Of a DNA stretch of 64,000 nucleotides, positions 7,163 through 15,958 are shown one piece after another; positions within the stretch are counted from its first letter, which is position 1, and the number at the start of each line of letters is the position of its first letter. The notes beneath the pieces were generated by a model. That model made no database searches. It was not told the origin of the DNA and worked only from the letters and a program-made list of their open reading frames with translations. A program made the position numbers and the translations under genes. Source of the stretch: Caballeronia zhejiangensis (GTDB lineage Bacteria; Pseudomonadota; Gammaproteobacteria; Burkholderiales; Burkholderiaceae); contig NZ_JFHD01000020.1 of assembly GCF_000698575.1 (NCBI RefSeq), positions 50,394-114,393 on the forward strand, given 5' to 3'.

Positions 7163-7654
7163 ATGAAACACATCATCTCCGTTTTGCTGGAGAACGAACC
7201 GGGCGCGTTATCGCGCGTCGTCGGGCTCTTTTCGGCACGCGGCTATAACATCGAAACGCTGACGGTGGCGCCGACCGAAGACAGTTCGCTGTCGCGGCTG
7301 ACCATCGTCTCCATTGGCTCGGACGACGTGATCGAACAGATCACGAAGCACCTGAACCGCCTGATCGAGGTGGTGAAAGTGGTCGACCTGACAGAGGGCG
7401 CCCACATCGAGCGCGAGCTGATGCTCATCAAGGTAAGGGCGGTCGGCAAGGAACGCGAAGAAATGAAGCGCATGGCGGATATCTTCCGCGGCCGCATCAT
7501 CGACGTGACCGAGAAGACCTACACGATGGAACTGACGGGCGCGTCCGACAAGCTCGACGCGTTCATCCAGGCGCTCGACGCCACGGCGATCCTCGAAACG
7601 GTTCGCACGGGCAGCTCAGGCATCGGCCGGGGCGAGCGGATTCTCAAGGTCTGA
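7163..7654 (+). CDS. ilvH: Acetolactate synthase small (regulatory) subunit
   Basis: The 163-residue regulatory subunit binds IlvB, raises its activity and gives feedback inhibition by valine. An N-terminal ACT domain (about 3-78, starting MKHIISVLLENEPGALSRVV) holds the valine site. The C-terminal ALS_ss_C domain spans about 85-158. Length is standard for the family. It follows ilvB after a 108-bp gap with a terminator-like hairpin and precedes ilvC by 65 bp. This suggests one operon with tunable read-through. Confidence 0.97.
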   Translation: MKHIISVLLENEPGALSRVVGLFSARGYNIETLTVAPTEDSSLSRLTIVSIGSDDVIEQITKHLNRLIEVVKVVDLTEGAHIERELMLIKVRAVGKEREEMKRMADIFRGRIIDVTEKTYTMELTGASDKLDAFIQALDATAILETVRTGSSGIGRGERILKV

Positions 7655-7719
7655 CGCCTTTCCAGTCAAAACGAAGCAAAGTAGCGCAACCAAATTCAAC
7701 GCACGATCAAGGAACCACC

Positions 7720-8736
7720 ATGAAAGTTTTCTACGACAAGGACGCCGACCTCTCCCTCATCAAGGGCAAGCAAGTCACCATCATCGGTTATGGCTCGCAA
7801 GGCCATGCACACGCGCTCAACCTGAAGGAAAGCGGCGTGAACGTGACGGTCGGCCTGCGTAAGGGCGGCGCATCGTGGAGCAAGGCCGAGAACGCGGGCC
7901 TCAAGGTGAAGGAAGTGGCCGAAGCCGTGAAGGGCGCGGACGTGGTCATGATGCTGCTGCCGGACGAGCAGATCGCTGAAGTCTACAAGAACGAAGTGCA
8001 TGACAACGCCAAGCAGGGCGCGGCGCTCGCGTTCGCGCACGGCTTCAACGTGCACTACGGTCAGGTGATCCCGCGCGCCGATCTGGACGTCATCATGATC
8101 GCGCCGAAGGCGCCGGGCCACACCGTGCGCAACACGTACACGCAAGGCGGCGGCGTGCCGCACCTGGTCGCCGTGGCGCAGGACAAGTCCGGCTCCGCGC
8201 GCGACGTGGCGCTGTCGTATGCGGTGGCGAACGGCGGCGGCCGCGCGGGCATCATCGAAACGAACTTCCGTGAAGAAACCGAAACGGACCTGTTCGGCGA
8301 GCAGGCCGTGCTGTGCGGCGGCACCGTCGACCTGATCAAGGCCGGCTTCGAAACGCTGGTGGAAGCCGGCTACGCGCCGGAAATGGCGTACTTCGAGTGC
8401 CTGCACGAACTGAAACTGATCGTCGACCTGATCTACGAAGGCGGCATCGCCAACATGAACTACTCGATCTCGAACAACGCCGAATATGGCGAATACGTGA
8501 CGGGTCCGCGCATCGTCACGGAAGAGACGAAGAAGGCGATGAAGGCCGTGCTGAAGGACATCCAGACGGGCGAATACGCGAAGAGCTTCATCATCGAGAA
8601 CCGCGCGGGTGCGCCGACGCTGCAATCGCGCCGCCGTCTGACTTCGGAGCATCAGATCGAGCAAGTCGGCGAGAAGCTGCGCGCGATGATGCCGTGGATC
8701 GCGAAGAACAAGCTCGTCGACCAGTCGAAGAACTAA
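7720..8736 (+). CDS. ilvC: Ketol-acid reductoisomerase (NADP+), class I
   Basis: Converts acetolactate to 2,3-dihydroxyisovalerate, and the ethyl homologue for isoleucine, by Mg-dependent isomerisation and NADPH reduction. The 338-residue length fits the short class I enzymes. The N-terminal Rossmann domain has the dinucleotide motif GYGSQGHAHALN near 24-35. The knotted C-terminal domain carries the metal ligands (DLFGEQ near 190 and ECLHELKLIVD near 226). AAGGAACCACC precedes the ATG. It is the last gene of the ilv operon and is followed by a strong terminator. Confidence 0.97.
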   Translation: MKVFYDKDADLSLIKGKQVTIIGYGSQGHAHALNLKESGVNVTVGLRKGGASWSKAENAGLKVKEVAEAVKGADVVMMLLPDEQIAEVYKNEVHDNAKQGAALAFAHGFNVHYGQVIPRADLDVIMIAPKAPGHTVRNTYTQGGGVPHLVAVAQDKSGSARDVALSYAVANGGGRAGIIETNFREETETDLFGEQAVLCGGTVDLIKAGFETLVEAGYAPEMAYFECLHELKLIVDLIYEGGIANMNYSISNNAEYGEYVTGPRIVTEETKKAMKAVLKDIQTGEYAKSFIIENRAGAPTLQSRRRLTSEHQIEQVGEKLRAMMPWIAKNKLVDQSKN

Positions 8737-8768
8737 ATCTTTCGCTAGTCACGCTTTTTGCTGCATCG

Positions 8769-8805
8769 AAAGCCGCCCGGATGCCCTGTGCGCCGGGCGG
8801 CTTTT
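8769..8805 (+). terminator. Rho-independent terminator after ilvC
   Basis: An 11-bp stem AAGCCGCCCGG/CCGGGCGGCTT (8770-8780 and 8793-8803) with a short T tract, 33 bp after the ilvC stop. It separates the ilv operon from psd. Confidence 0.85.
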
Positions 8806-8842
8806 GCTATCCTACGGTTTTTATAAAACACAGAACTCGTTC

Positions 8843-9487
8843 ATGAACTATCCTCATCCGATCATTGCCCGCGAAGGCTGGCCGTTCATCGCCATCGCGG
8901 CTGTCGTCGCCATCCTCGTGCAGGCGATCGGCGGCTTTGGCTTCGCCTGGATCTTCTGGCTGATCGTGATTTTCGTCGTCCAGTTCTTCCGCGATCCGGC
9001 CCGCCCGATTCCGACCCAGCCCAACGCGGTGCTGTGTCCGGCGGATGGCCGCATCGTCGCGGTCGAAACCGCGCACGATCCGTACGTGGGCCGCGAAGCG
9101 CTCAAGATCAGCGTGTTCATGAACGTGTTCAACGTACACTCGCAGCGCTCGCCGGTGGACGGCGCCATCACGAAGGTGCAGTACTTTCCGGGCGCGTATT
9201 TGAACGCGGCCGTCGATAAAGCGTCGACCGAGAACGAGCGCAACGCGGTCGTGCTGCAGACGGCGGGCGGGCATACCGTGACGTCGGTGCAGATCGCGGG
9301 CCTCATCGCGCGACGCATTCTCTGCTACGTGCATGTGGGCGAGCCGCTCACGCGCGGCCAGCGCTACGGCTTCATTCGCTTCGGCTCGCGTGTCGACGTG
9401 TATCTGCCGGTTGGCAGCCGGCCGCGCGTGTCGATCGGCGAGAAGGTTTCGGCTTCGTCGACGATCCTCGCCGAATTCGCGGAATAA
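8843..9487 (+). CDS. psd: Phosphatidylserine decarboxylase proenzyme
   Basis: Decarboxylates phosphatidylserine to phosphatidylethanolamine at the inner membrane. The 214-residue protein is the short PSD class. It has a hydrophobic N-terminal membrane segment (about 10-45), the core motif MNVFNVHSQRSPVDG near 93-107, and the self-cleavage site RFGS near 180. There the Ser becomes the pyruvoyl group of the alpha chain. The ATG at 8843 gives the family N-terminus MNYPHPIIAREGWPF. A start 13 codons upstream is possible but lies in the terminator region. It pairs with pssA 13 bp downstream, so the two consecutive PE synthesis steps are co-transcribed. Confidence 0.95.
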   Translation: MNYPHPIIAREGWPFIAIAAVVAILVQAIGGFGFAWIFWLIVIFVVQFFRDPARPIPTQPNAVLCPADGRIVAVETAHDPYVGREALKISVFMNVFNVHSQRSPVDGAITKVQYFPGAYLNAAVDKASTENERNAVVLQTAGGHTVTSVQIAGLIARRILCYVHVGEPLTRGQRYGFIRFGSRVDVYLPVGSRPRVSIGEKVSASSTILAEFAE

Positions 9488-9500
9488 CGCGGAGGATTCG

Positions 9501-10367
9501 ATGGCGGCATTCAAACCGCGCCGTAATCGCGCGAACGCGACGCCTCCGCGCGCGTTCCGCCGCAACAAGGCCGCGCAGGACGTCGGCGCCGTGGAGACGC
9601 GGCGCGCGAAGCGGCAGCAGTTCCTCAGAAAACGCGGCATTTACCTGCTGCCCAACGCGTTCACCACGGCCGCGCTTTTTTGCGGCTTCTTCGCCGTCGT
9701 TCAGGCGATGAACGTGCGTTTCGAGATCGCGGCCATCGCCATTTTCGTCGCGATGGTGCTCGATGGCATGGACGGACGCGTCGCGCGCATGACGCACACG
9801 CAGAGCGCGTTCGGCGAGCAGTTCGACAGCCTTTCGGACATGGTGTCGTTCGGCGTCGCGCCGGCGCTCGTCATGTACGAATGGGTGTTGAAGGATCTCG
9901 GGCGCTGGGGCTGGCTCGCCGCGTTCGTCTACTGCTCGGGCGCGGCGCTGCGGCTCGCGCGCTTCAATACGAACGTCGGCGTGGTCGACAAGCGGTACTT
10001 CCAGGGCTTGCCGTCACCGGCCGCGGCTGCGCTGATCGCCGGTTTCGTCTGGCTCGCGACCGACAATCGCGTGCCGCTCAAGCTCGTGTGGCTGCCGTGG
10101 GTCGCGTTTGCGCTGACCATCTACGCCGGCGTGACGATGGTATCGAACGCGCCGTTCTACAGCGGCAAGGCGCTCGACGTGCGCTATCGCGTGCCGTTCG
10201 CGGGCGTGTTGCTGATCGTGGTGGCGTTCGTACTGGTGTCGTCGGATCCGCCGGTCATGCTGTTCTGCCTGTTCGTGCTGTACGGCTTCTCGGGCTATAT
10301 CTGGTGGGGCTATCTTGCGATGCGCGGACGGCCGAATCCCGCGCGCAGTTCGCAGCGGGAACACTAG
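9501..10367 (+). CDS. pssA: CDP-diacylglycerol-serine O-phosphatidyltransferase
   Basis: Makes phosphatidylserine from CDP-diacylglycerol and serine, supplying the substrate of the psd product. The 288-residue multi-pass membrane protein has a basic N-terminal tail of about 45 residues. The CDP-alcohol phosphatidyltransferase motif reads DGRVARMTHTQSAFGEQFDS then LSD near 91-115, with the conserved Asp residues. About seven hydrophobic helices follow. GGAGG lies 7 bp upstream of the ATG at 9501, which decides this start over the longer upstream frame. It is followed by a terminator. Confidence 0.95.
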   Translation: MAAFKPRRNRANATPPRAFRRNKAAQDVGAVETRRAKRQQFLRKRGIYLLPNAFTTAALFCGFFAVVQAMNVRFEIAAIAIFVAMVLDGMDGRVARMTHTQSAFGEQFDSLSDMVSFGVAPALVMYEWVLKDLGRWGWLAAFVYCSGAALRLARFNTNVGVVDKRYFQGLPSPAAAALIAGFVWLATDNRVPLKLVWLPWVAFALTIYAGVTMVSNAPFYSGKALDVRYRVPFAGVLLIVVAFVLVSSDPPVMLFCLFVLYGFSGYIWWGYLAMRGRPNPARSSQREH

Positions 10368-10386
10368 GCCTCGACGCTTTCAAACA

Positions 10387-10422
10387 AAAAAGGCGGCAAC
10401 CGATGAGGTTCGCCGCCTTTTT
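10387..10422. terminator. Rho-independent terminator between pssA and the glycine-zipper gene
   Basis: AAAAAGGCGGC and GCCGCCTTTTT pair around a 14-nt loop that can extend the stem (AACC with GGTT). A runs on one side and T runs on the other let it serve both convergent genes. Confidence 0.8.
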
Positions 10423-10438
10423 GCTTTTTGCGCGCCGA

Positions 10439-11167
10439 TCAACCCGCGACCAGCGTGCCGTTCTGAATATGCACGCGCTCGCCTTGCTGGAACGGCGGCG
10501 GATTCTTGTACGTGAAGGTCCGAGTCTTGCCGTTTTCCATCCGCACGTGCACCGAGTAATCGGTTTCGCTGCGGATATGCTTTTCGACCGAATTGCCGGC
10601 CAGACCGCCGCCGAGCGCGCCGAGCAGCGTCATCGCCGTGCGCCCGCCGCCACGGCCGAACTGATTGCCAACGACGCCGCCCGCCACCGCGCCGCCGACC
10701 GCGCCGATGCCGGTGCCGTGGCCTTCATGCTTGACGGCTGAAATCGACTCGACGGTGCCGCACGTCGAGCAATACGCCGGATGCTGCGGCGGTTGCTGCG
10801 CATACGATGGCTGCGCGGGTCGTGGCTGCGCCGGGGCCGGTTGCGCCTGCTGCTGTGCCGCTTGCTGTTGCTGGGCGGCTTGTTGCTGCGCCGCCTGCTG
10901 TTGAGCGGCGGCTTGCTGCTGCGCCGGGCTCGGCGCGGTGGAATCGACTACTGGCTGCTGCGCGACCGCCGCCGTCTGTGTCTGCGGGTTCTGCGGGGAA
11001 TTGCTCGATGCTCTCGGGAACAGTCCCGTCATCGCGGCGGTAGCCACGAGGCTCGCGACGATGACTGCGCCCGCCGCCGTGGCGATGAGCGGATGCAGAC
11101 GCCGCTGCGGCGGCTGAGCGCTGCCGGAAGAGGGTGACGTGCTGAGTTTGCTGGTTCCGTTATCCAT
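10439..11167 (-). CDS. Glycine-zipper 2TM domain protein with Gln/Ala-rich linker
   Basis: A 242-residue envelope protein of unknown function. The cytosolic N-terminus (1-25) is Ser/Pro-rich. One transmembrane segment spans about 27-50. A long low-complexity linker (about 70-125) is built of Gln and Ala runs. A CSTC pair follows near 134, then a glycine-zipper segment (GAVGGAVAGGVVGNQFGRGGG, about 150-195) like those in SlyB/Rick_17kDa proteins. A C-terminal beta-like domain follows (about 200-242). The ATG at 11167 has GGAGG 8 bp upstream. It faces pssA across a shared terminator. Confidence 0.8.
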   Translation of the reverse strand: MDNGTSKLSTSPSSGSAQPPQRRLHPLIATAAGAVIVASLVATAAMTGLFPRASSNSPQNPQTQTAAVAQQPVVDSTAPSPAQQQAAAQQQAAQQQAAQQQQAAQQQAQPAPAQPRPAQPSYAQQPPQHPAYCSTCGTVESISAVKHEGHGTGIGAVGGAVAGGVVGNQFGRGGGRTAMTLLGALGGGLAGNSVEKHIRSETDYSVHVRMENGKTRTFTYKNPPPFQQGERVHIQNGTLVAG

Positions 11168-11396
11168 TATCGAACCTCCGTTTCGAGGCGAACTGCCGCT
11201 ACCGATGTCGGCAATCACGCCCATTCTCGGGGAAGCGCCGACTTTCCGCTTTTTCGGCGTGTAACAAATTCGCGGAGATTGTCTCTTTCGAGGAAAGCAG
11301 GAGCGATGCCAATCCCGATGGCTCGAGCTGTGCGCCCTTCCGGGCCGAATACGGCTTGAAATTTTTACCAGCGGTTACAACAACGATCGTTCCATC

Positions 11397-11430
11397 GAAA
11401 AAAACGCGCCTCGAAAGGCGCGCTTTTTTT
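11397..11430. terminator. Terminator downstream of lysS
   Basis: A 6-bp GC stem (CGCGCC/GGCGCG) with a 6-nt loop, flanked by a long A tract on one side and a T tract on the other. It lies 23 bp beyond the lysS stop in the direction of lysS transcription. Confidence 0.7.
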
Positions 11431-11452
11431 CGCTGAAACCCGAGGCGAAAGC

Positions 11453-12979
11453 TCAGTCCTCGCGACGCAGATGCGGGAACAGAATCACGTCGCGAATACT
11501 CGGGCTGTCGGTCAGCAGCATCACCAGACGGTCGATGCCGATGCCGCAACCGCCCGTCGGCGGCATGCCGTATTCGAGCGCGCGGATGTAATCGGCGTCG
11601 AAGTACATCGCTTCTTCGTCGCCGGCGTCCTTCTGGTCGACCTGCTTCTGGAAGCGCGCGGCCTGATCTTCCGGATCGTTCAGCTCCGAGAAGCCGTTGG
11701 CGATTTCGCGGCCCGTGATAAAGAGCTCGAAACGCTCGGTGATGCCCGGCACCGAATCCGACGCACGCGCGAGCGGGGACACTTCGATCGGATAATCGAC
11801 AATGTACGTCGGCTCCCACAATTGCGATTCCGCCGTCTCTTCGAACAGCGCGAGCTGCAGCGAACCGAGACCGGCGTTGAGGAACGCGGGCTGCGTCGTA
11901 TCCACACCGAACTTCTTCAGTTCCGTGCGCAGGAACGCGGCATCGGACAACTGCGCGTCGGTGTATTGCGGCGCGTACTTCTGAATCGCCTGATTGATCG
12001 TCAGACGATGGAACGGCTTGCTCAAATCAAGCTCGCGCCCCTGATACGTGATGGTGGCGGTGCCGAGCGCATCGATCGCGGCCTGGCGGATCAGTTGCTC
12101 GGTGAAGTCCATCAGCCAGCGGTAATCGGTGTACGCGGCGTAGAACTCCATCATCGTGAACTCCGGATTGTGACGCGGCGACACGCCTTCGTTCCGGAAG
12201 TTACGGTTGATCTCGAACACGCGCTCGAAACCGCCGACGATCAGCCGCTTCAGATACAGCTCGGGCGCGATGCGCAGGAACATTTGCATGTCGAGCGCGT
12301 TGTGATGCGTGGTGAACGGCTTGGCCGCCGCGCCGCCGGGAATGGGGTGGAGCATCGGCGTTTCGACTTCCATGAAGCTCGCCTGCGCCATGAAATTGCG
12401 GATCGACGTGACGGCTTTCGTGCGCGCCATGAAGGTCTTGCGCGATTCCGGCGTGACGATCAGATCGACATAGCGCTGGCGATAGCGCGTTTCCTGATCG
12501 GCGAGGCCGTGGAACTTGTCCGGCAGCGGACGCAGCGCCTTCGAGAGCAGACGCAACTCCGTGCAGCGCACCGACAGCTCGCCCTTGTTCGTGCGGAACA
12601 GCACGCCCTTGGCGGCGACGATATCGCCCAGATCCCACTTCTTGAATGCGTCGTAGGTTTCGGCGCCGACGTCCGCGGGCGTCACGAAGAACTGGATCTG
12701 GCCGCTGCCATCCTGAACCGTCGCGAAGCTCGCCTTGCCCATCACGCGCTTCAACATCATCCGGCCGGCGATCGCGACGGGCAGGGGATTCGCTTCGAGC
12801 GCGTCTTTATCCGTTTCGGCGTAGTCGCTCTGCAGCGCGGCGGCCTGATGCGTCGGGCGGAAGTCGTTCGGATAGGCGATGCCTTGCTCGCGCATCGCGC
12901 GCAGCTTGTCGCGTCGCTCGCCGATGATCTGGTTCTCTTCCAGTTCGGGAGCGGCGCCCGGTTGAATCGGTTCGGTCAT
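11453..12979 (-). CDS. lysS: Lysyl-tRNA synthetase, class II
   Basis: Charges tRNA-Lys with lysine. The 508-residue protein has an N-terminal OB-fold anticodon-binding domain (about 60-165) and a class IIb catalytic domain. Motif 1 is near 200 (FMEVETPMLHPI), motif 2 near 275 (FRNEGVSPRHNPEFT), and motif 3 at the C-terminus (GCGIGIDRLVMLL). Length is normal. It is 76 bp downstream of prfB. This prfB-lysS pairing also occurs in E. coli and other proteobacteria. Confidence 0.97.
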   Translation of the reverse strand: MTEPIQPGAAPELEENQIIGERRDKLRAMREQGIAYPNDFRPTHQAAALQSDYAETDKDALEANPLPVAIAGRMMLKRVMGKASFATVQDGSGQIQFFVTPADVGAETYDAFKKWDLGDIVAAKGVLFRTNKGELSVRCTELRLLSKALRPLPDKFHGLADQETRYRQRYVDLIVTPESRKTFMARTKAVTSIRNFMAQASFMEVETPMLHPIPGGAAAKPFTTHHNALDMQMFLRIAPELYLKRLIVGGFERVFEINRNFRNEGVSPRHNPEFTMMEFYAAYTDYRWLMDFTEQLIRQAAIDALGTATITYQGRELDLSKPFHRLTINQAIQKYAPQYTDAQLSDAAFLRTELKKFGVDTTQPAFLNAGLGSLQLALFEETAESQLWEPTYIVDYPIEVSPLARASDSVPGITERFELFITGREIANGFSELNDPEDQAARFQKQVDQKDAGDEEAMYFDADYIRALEYGMPPTGGCGIGIDRLVMLLTDSPSIRDVILFPHLRRED

Positions 12980-13016
12980 GATGATTGTGGCTTTTTGATG
13001 CGAGGCGGGCTGAATT

Positions 13017-13048
13017 GAAAACGCGGATATCGAAGTCGATACCCGCGT
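13017..13048 (-). terminator. Hairpin with short T tract between prfB and lysS
   Basis: Read on the minus strand, a 13-bp stem (one G-T wobble) with a 2-nt loop is followed by four T residues, 8 bp after the prfB stop. It may reduce read-through into lysS, or stabilise the prfB mRNA end. Confidence 0.5.
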
Positions 13049-13055
13049 CGGCGAA

Positions 13056-14160
13056 TTAAACGCCCTGTTTCAGACTCGCGCTGATGAAGTCGTCGAGGTC
13101 GCCGTCGAGCACGGCGCGCGTGTTGCTCATTTCCACGTTGGTGCGCAAGTCCTTCACGCGGCTCTGGTCGAGCACGTAGGAGCGGATCTGATGGCCCCAG
13201 CCCACGTCGGTCTTGCTCGATTCGAGCTTGTCTTGCTCGGCCTGACGCTTGCGCATCTCGAATTCGTAGAGACGCGCCTTGAGCATTTGCATGGCTTCCG
13301 CGCGATTGCGGTGCTGCGAGCGGTCGTTCTGGCACTGCACGACGATGCCCGTCGGCGCGTGCGTGAGTCGCACGGCGGAGTCGGTCTTGTTGATGTGCTG
13401 GCCGCCCGCGCCGGATGCGCGATACGTGTCCGTGCGGATATCGGCGGGATTGATCTCGATCTCGATCGAATCGTCGATTTCCGGATACACGAACACCGAC
13501 GAAAACGACGTGTGACGCCCACCCGACGAGTCGAACGGCGACTTGCGCACGAGGCGGTGAATGCCGGTTTCGGTGCGCAGATAGCCGTATGCGTATTCGC
13601 CTTCGACCTTGATCGTCGCGCTCTTGATGCCCGCGACGTCGCCTTCGGACTCTTCGAGCACTTCGGTCTTGAAGCCCTTGCGTTCGCAGTAGCGCAGGTA
13701 CTGGCGCAGCAGCATGGACGCCCAGTCGCACGCTTCGGTGCCGCCCGCGCCCGCCTGGATGTCGATGAAGCAGTTGTTCGGGTCGGCCGGGTTCGAGAAC
13801 ATCCGGCGGAATTCCATGTCTTCGACGCGCAGGCGCAGCGCATCCGCATCGGATTCGGATGCGACGAGCGTGTCCTCGTCGTTTTCCTCGCGCGCCATGC
13901 CGAACAGTTCGTCCGCGTCGCGCAGGTCGTTGTCGAGGGCGGTGAGTGCGGAGACCACGCCGTCGAGCAGCTTCTTTTCGCGACCGAGCGCCTGGGCGTT
14001 CTTCGAGTCGTTCCAGACGTTCGGGTCTTCGAGTTCCTTATTGACTTCGGCTAGACGCGCGGACTTGGCGTCGTAGTCAAAGATACCCCCGTAGCTCGCC
14101 CGCGCGGCGGCGCAGGTCGGCCAGAAGGCTTTCGATCGCGTTGAGACGTTCCGCTTCCAT
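13056..14160 (-). CDS. prfB: Peptide chain release factor 2 with programmed +1 frameshift
   Basis: RF2 terminates translation at UGA and UAA. The first frame (27 codons from the ATG at 14160) ends at an in-frame TGA (14077-14079) directly after CTT. A +1 shift (CTT T GAC) continues into the long frame and gives 367 residues. A G-rich internal Shine-Dalgarno-like stretch (GGGGG, 14086-14090) lies just upstream of the slip site. The span of 1105 bp (3n+1) fits exactly one shift. The protein has the RF2 stop-codon motif SPF and the catalytic GGQ. This is the known autoregulatory frameshift of bacterial RF2, not a mutation. Confidence 0.97.
14077..14091 (-). promoter_or_regulatory. prfB: prfB +1 frameshift site
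   Basis: On the minus strand the site reads CGG GGG TAT CTT TGA C: the G-rich element, the slippery CTT and the poorly terminating TGA followed by C. All parts of the RF2 autoregulation signal are present. Low RF2 gives a pause at TGA and a shift into the +1 frame. Confidence 0.95.
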
Positions 14161-14190
14161 TGTCGATCTTCGGCTTCGTAAAAAGATGAA

Positions 14191-14196
14191 ATTATA
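14191..14196 (-). promoter_or_regulatory. -10 element upstream of prfB
   Basis: A perfect TATAAT on the minus strand, 31 bp upstream of the prfB ATG, lies in the short recJ-prfB gap. No good -35 box is visible at 16-18 bp. Confidence 0.45.
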
Positions 14197-14243
14197 GCCG
14201 ATCGACAGGGTTTCCCCGGCCTTCGGGGTGCGCGGCGGGCCGC

Positions 14244-15947
14244 TCAGCCCGCGTGCTCCACGATCAGCTGCACCCGCGCGACGCCGTTCCACGAATCGCT
14301 GACGAGCCGGTACGCGACGGTCGCGCGGGGCGGCAGCGGATCGACGTGGTTGAACCAGATCGCGTTGAAACGCTGCCGCCCGCGCAACAGTGACAGCTTC
14401 AGATGCTTGTCCTTCACGAGCGCCTGCGACGCGACTTCGAACTCGCCGGAGAAGGTCGGCGCGGGAAAGCCCTGTCCCCAGACGGCGGCGTCGAGCATTT
14501 CGACGAATTGCGGCGTGAAGTACGCGTCTTCGAGTTCGCCATCGGTTTCGACGGTGCGCGACAGCGCTTCGGCCGTCAGCCATTCGCGCCCGATCGCTTC
14601 GAACGCGGCGGTGAAGCGCGGGATGTCGGCGGTGGAAAGCGTCAGGCCCGCGGCCATTGCGTGTCCGCCGAACTTGTGGATGAGGCCGGGCTCGCGTTTG
14701 GCGATCAGATCGACGGCGTCGCGCAGATGAAAGCCCGGAATGGAGCGGCCGGAGCCCTTGCTGAGCGTGCCGCTGTCGTCGGCGTGCGCGAACGTGAACG
14801 ATGGCCGATGAAACCGCTCCTTCAGCCGCCCCGCGACAATGCCGATCACGCCCTGATGCCAGCTCGCGTCGTAGAGCGTGAGCGTGGCGCGCTCGCCCGG
14901 ATCGATCGTCTGCAATTCGGCGAGCGCCTGCTGCTGCATGTCGGCTTCGATTTCGCGACGCTCGCGGTTCATCGAATCGAGTTGCTGCGCGAGCTCCCAG
15001 GCGCGGCCGACATCGTCGGTCGTCAGGCATTCGATGCCGAGCGACATGTCCGACAGCCGTCCCGCCGCGTTGAGGCGCGGCCCGAGTGCAAAGCCGAGAT
15101 CGAAACCCGACGCCGCGCGCGCATCGCGGCCGGCGGCGCGAAAGAGCGCGGCGATGCCCGGCTGCATGCGGCCCGAGCGAATCCGCTTCAGGCCTTGCGC
15201 GACGAGAATGCGGTTGTTGCAGTCGAGCTTCACGACATCGGCGACGGTGCCGAGCGCGACGAGATCGAGCAGGCCATCGAGACGCGGCTCGGGTGTGCCA
15301 TCGGCATAAGCGCCGCGCCGCCGCAACTCCGCGCGCAACGCGAGCAGCACGTAGAACATGACGCCGACACCCGCGATGCACTTGCTCGGAAACGCGCAGC
15401 CCGGCTGATTCGGATTGACGATCGCGCGCGCGGCGGGCAGCTCGTCGCCGGGCAGGTGATGATCGGTGACGAGCACGTCGATGCCGAGCGCGTTCGCCGC
15501 CGCGACGCCATCGACGCTCGCGATGCCGTTATCGACCGTGATGAGCAGATCGGGCAGGCCGCTCTTCGAACGCGACGCCAGCTCGACGATTTCCGGCGTC
15601 AGCCCGTAGCCGTATTCGAAGCGGTTCGGAACCAGATAGTCGATGTTCGCGCCGAACATCCGCAGCCCGCGCACGGCGACGGCGCATGCGGTCGCGCCGT
15701 CGCAATCGTAGTCCGCGACGACGAGCATGCGCTGTCCCGAGACCAGCGCATCGGCGAGCACGACGGCGGCGGCGTCGCAGCCTTTCAGGCCGGCGGGCGC
15801 GTGCAGGCGCTTGAATTCGGTTTCGACTTCATCGGGAGAAGTCACGCCGCGCGATGCGTAAAGACGCGCGATGACGGGATGCAGGCCGTGGCGCATCAGC
15901 GCTTCGGCATCGGCGGGAGAAGAAGCGCGCGTAACGATTCGCGTCAT
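14244..15947 (-). CDS. recJ: Single-stranded-DNA-specific exonuclease RecJ
   Basis: RecJ degrades single-stranded DNA 5' to 3' in recombination, mismatch and base-excision repair. The 567-residue protein has the DHH phosphoesterase motifs VVADYDCDGATA (near 75), LLITVDNGIA (near 135) and VTDHHLPGDELP (near 158). The DHHA1 motif is GGHAMAAGLT near 440, and a C-terminal OB-like domain follows. Length is typical of the bacterial family. It starts 11 bp after the stop of the RpfE-like gene and is probably co-transcribed with it. Having both mutS and recJ in one window fits general DNA repair but implies no special system. Confidence 0.95.
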   Translation of the reverse strand: MTRIVTRASSPADAEALMRHGLHPVIARLYASRGVTSPDEVETEFKRLHAPAGLKGCDAAAVVLADALVSGQRMLVVADYDCDGATACAVAVRGLRMFGANIDYLVPNRFEYGYGLTPEIVELASRSKSGLPDLLITVDNGIASVDGVAAANALGIDVLVTDHHLPGDELPAARAIVNPNQPGCAFPSKCIAGVGVMFYVLLALRAELRRRGAYADGTPEPRLDGLLDLVALGTVADVVKLDCNNRILVAQGLKRIRSGRMQPGIAALFRAAGRDARAASGFDLGFALGPRLNAAGRLSDMSLGIECLTTDDVGRAWELAQQLDSMNRERREIEADMQQQALAELQTIDPGERATLTLYDASWHQGVIGIVAGRLKERFHRPSFTFAHADDSGTLSKGSGRSIPGFHLRDAVDLIAKREPGLIHKFGGHAMAAGLTLSTADIPRFTAAFEAIGREWLTAEALSRTVETDGELEDAYFTPQFVEMLDAAVWGQGFPAPTFSGEFEVASQALVKDKHLKLSLLRGRQRFNAIWFNHVDPLPPRATVAYRLVSDSWNGVARVQLIVEHAG

Positions 15948-15958
15948 TGCAAAGTGCC

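Noticed and set aside
10665..10904. Cys/Ala-rich plus-strand ORF opposite the glycine-zipper gene
   Set aside because: It is the antisense reading of the Gln/Ala linker; composition is an artefact of the triplet repeats.
14077..14160. prfB as a frameshifted pseudogene
   Set aside because: The shift falls exactly at the conserved CTT TGA C recoding site with a G-rich upstream element; it is programmed.
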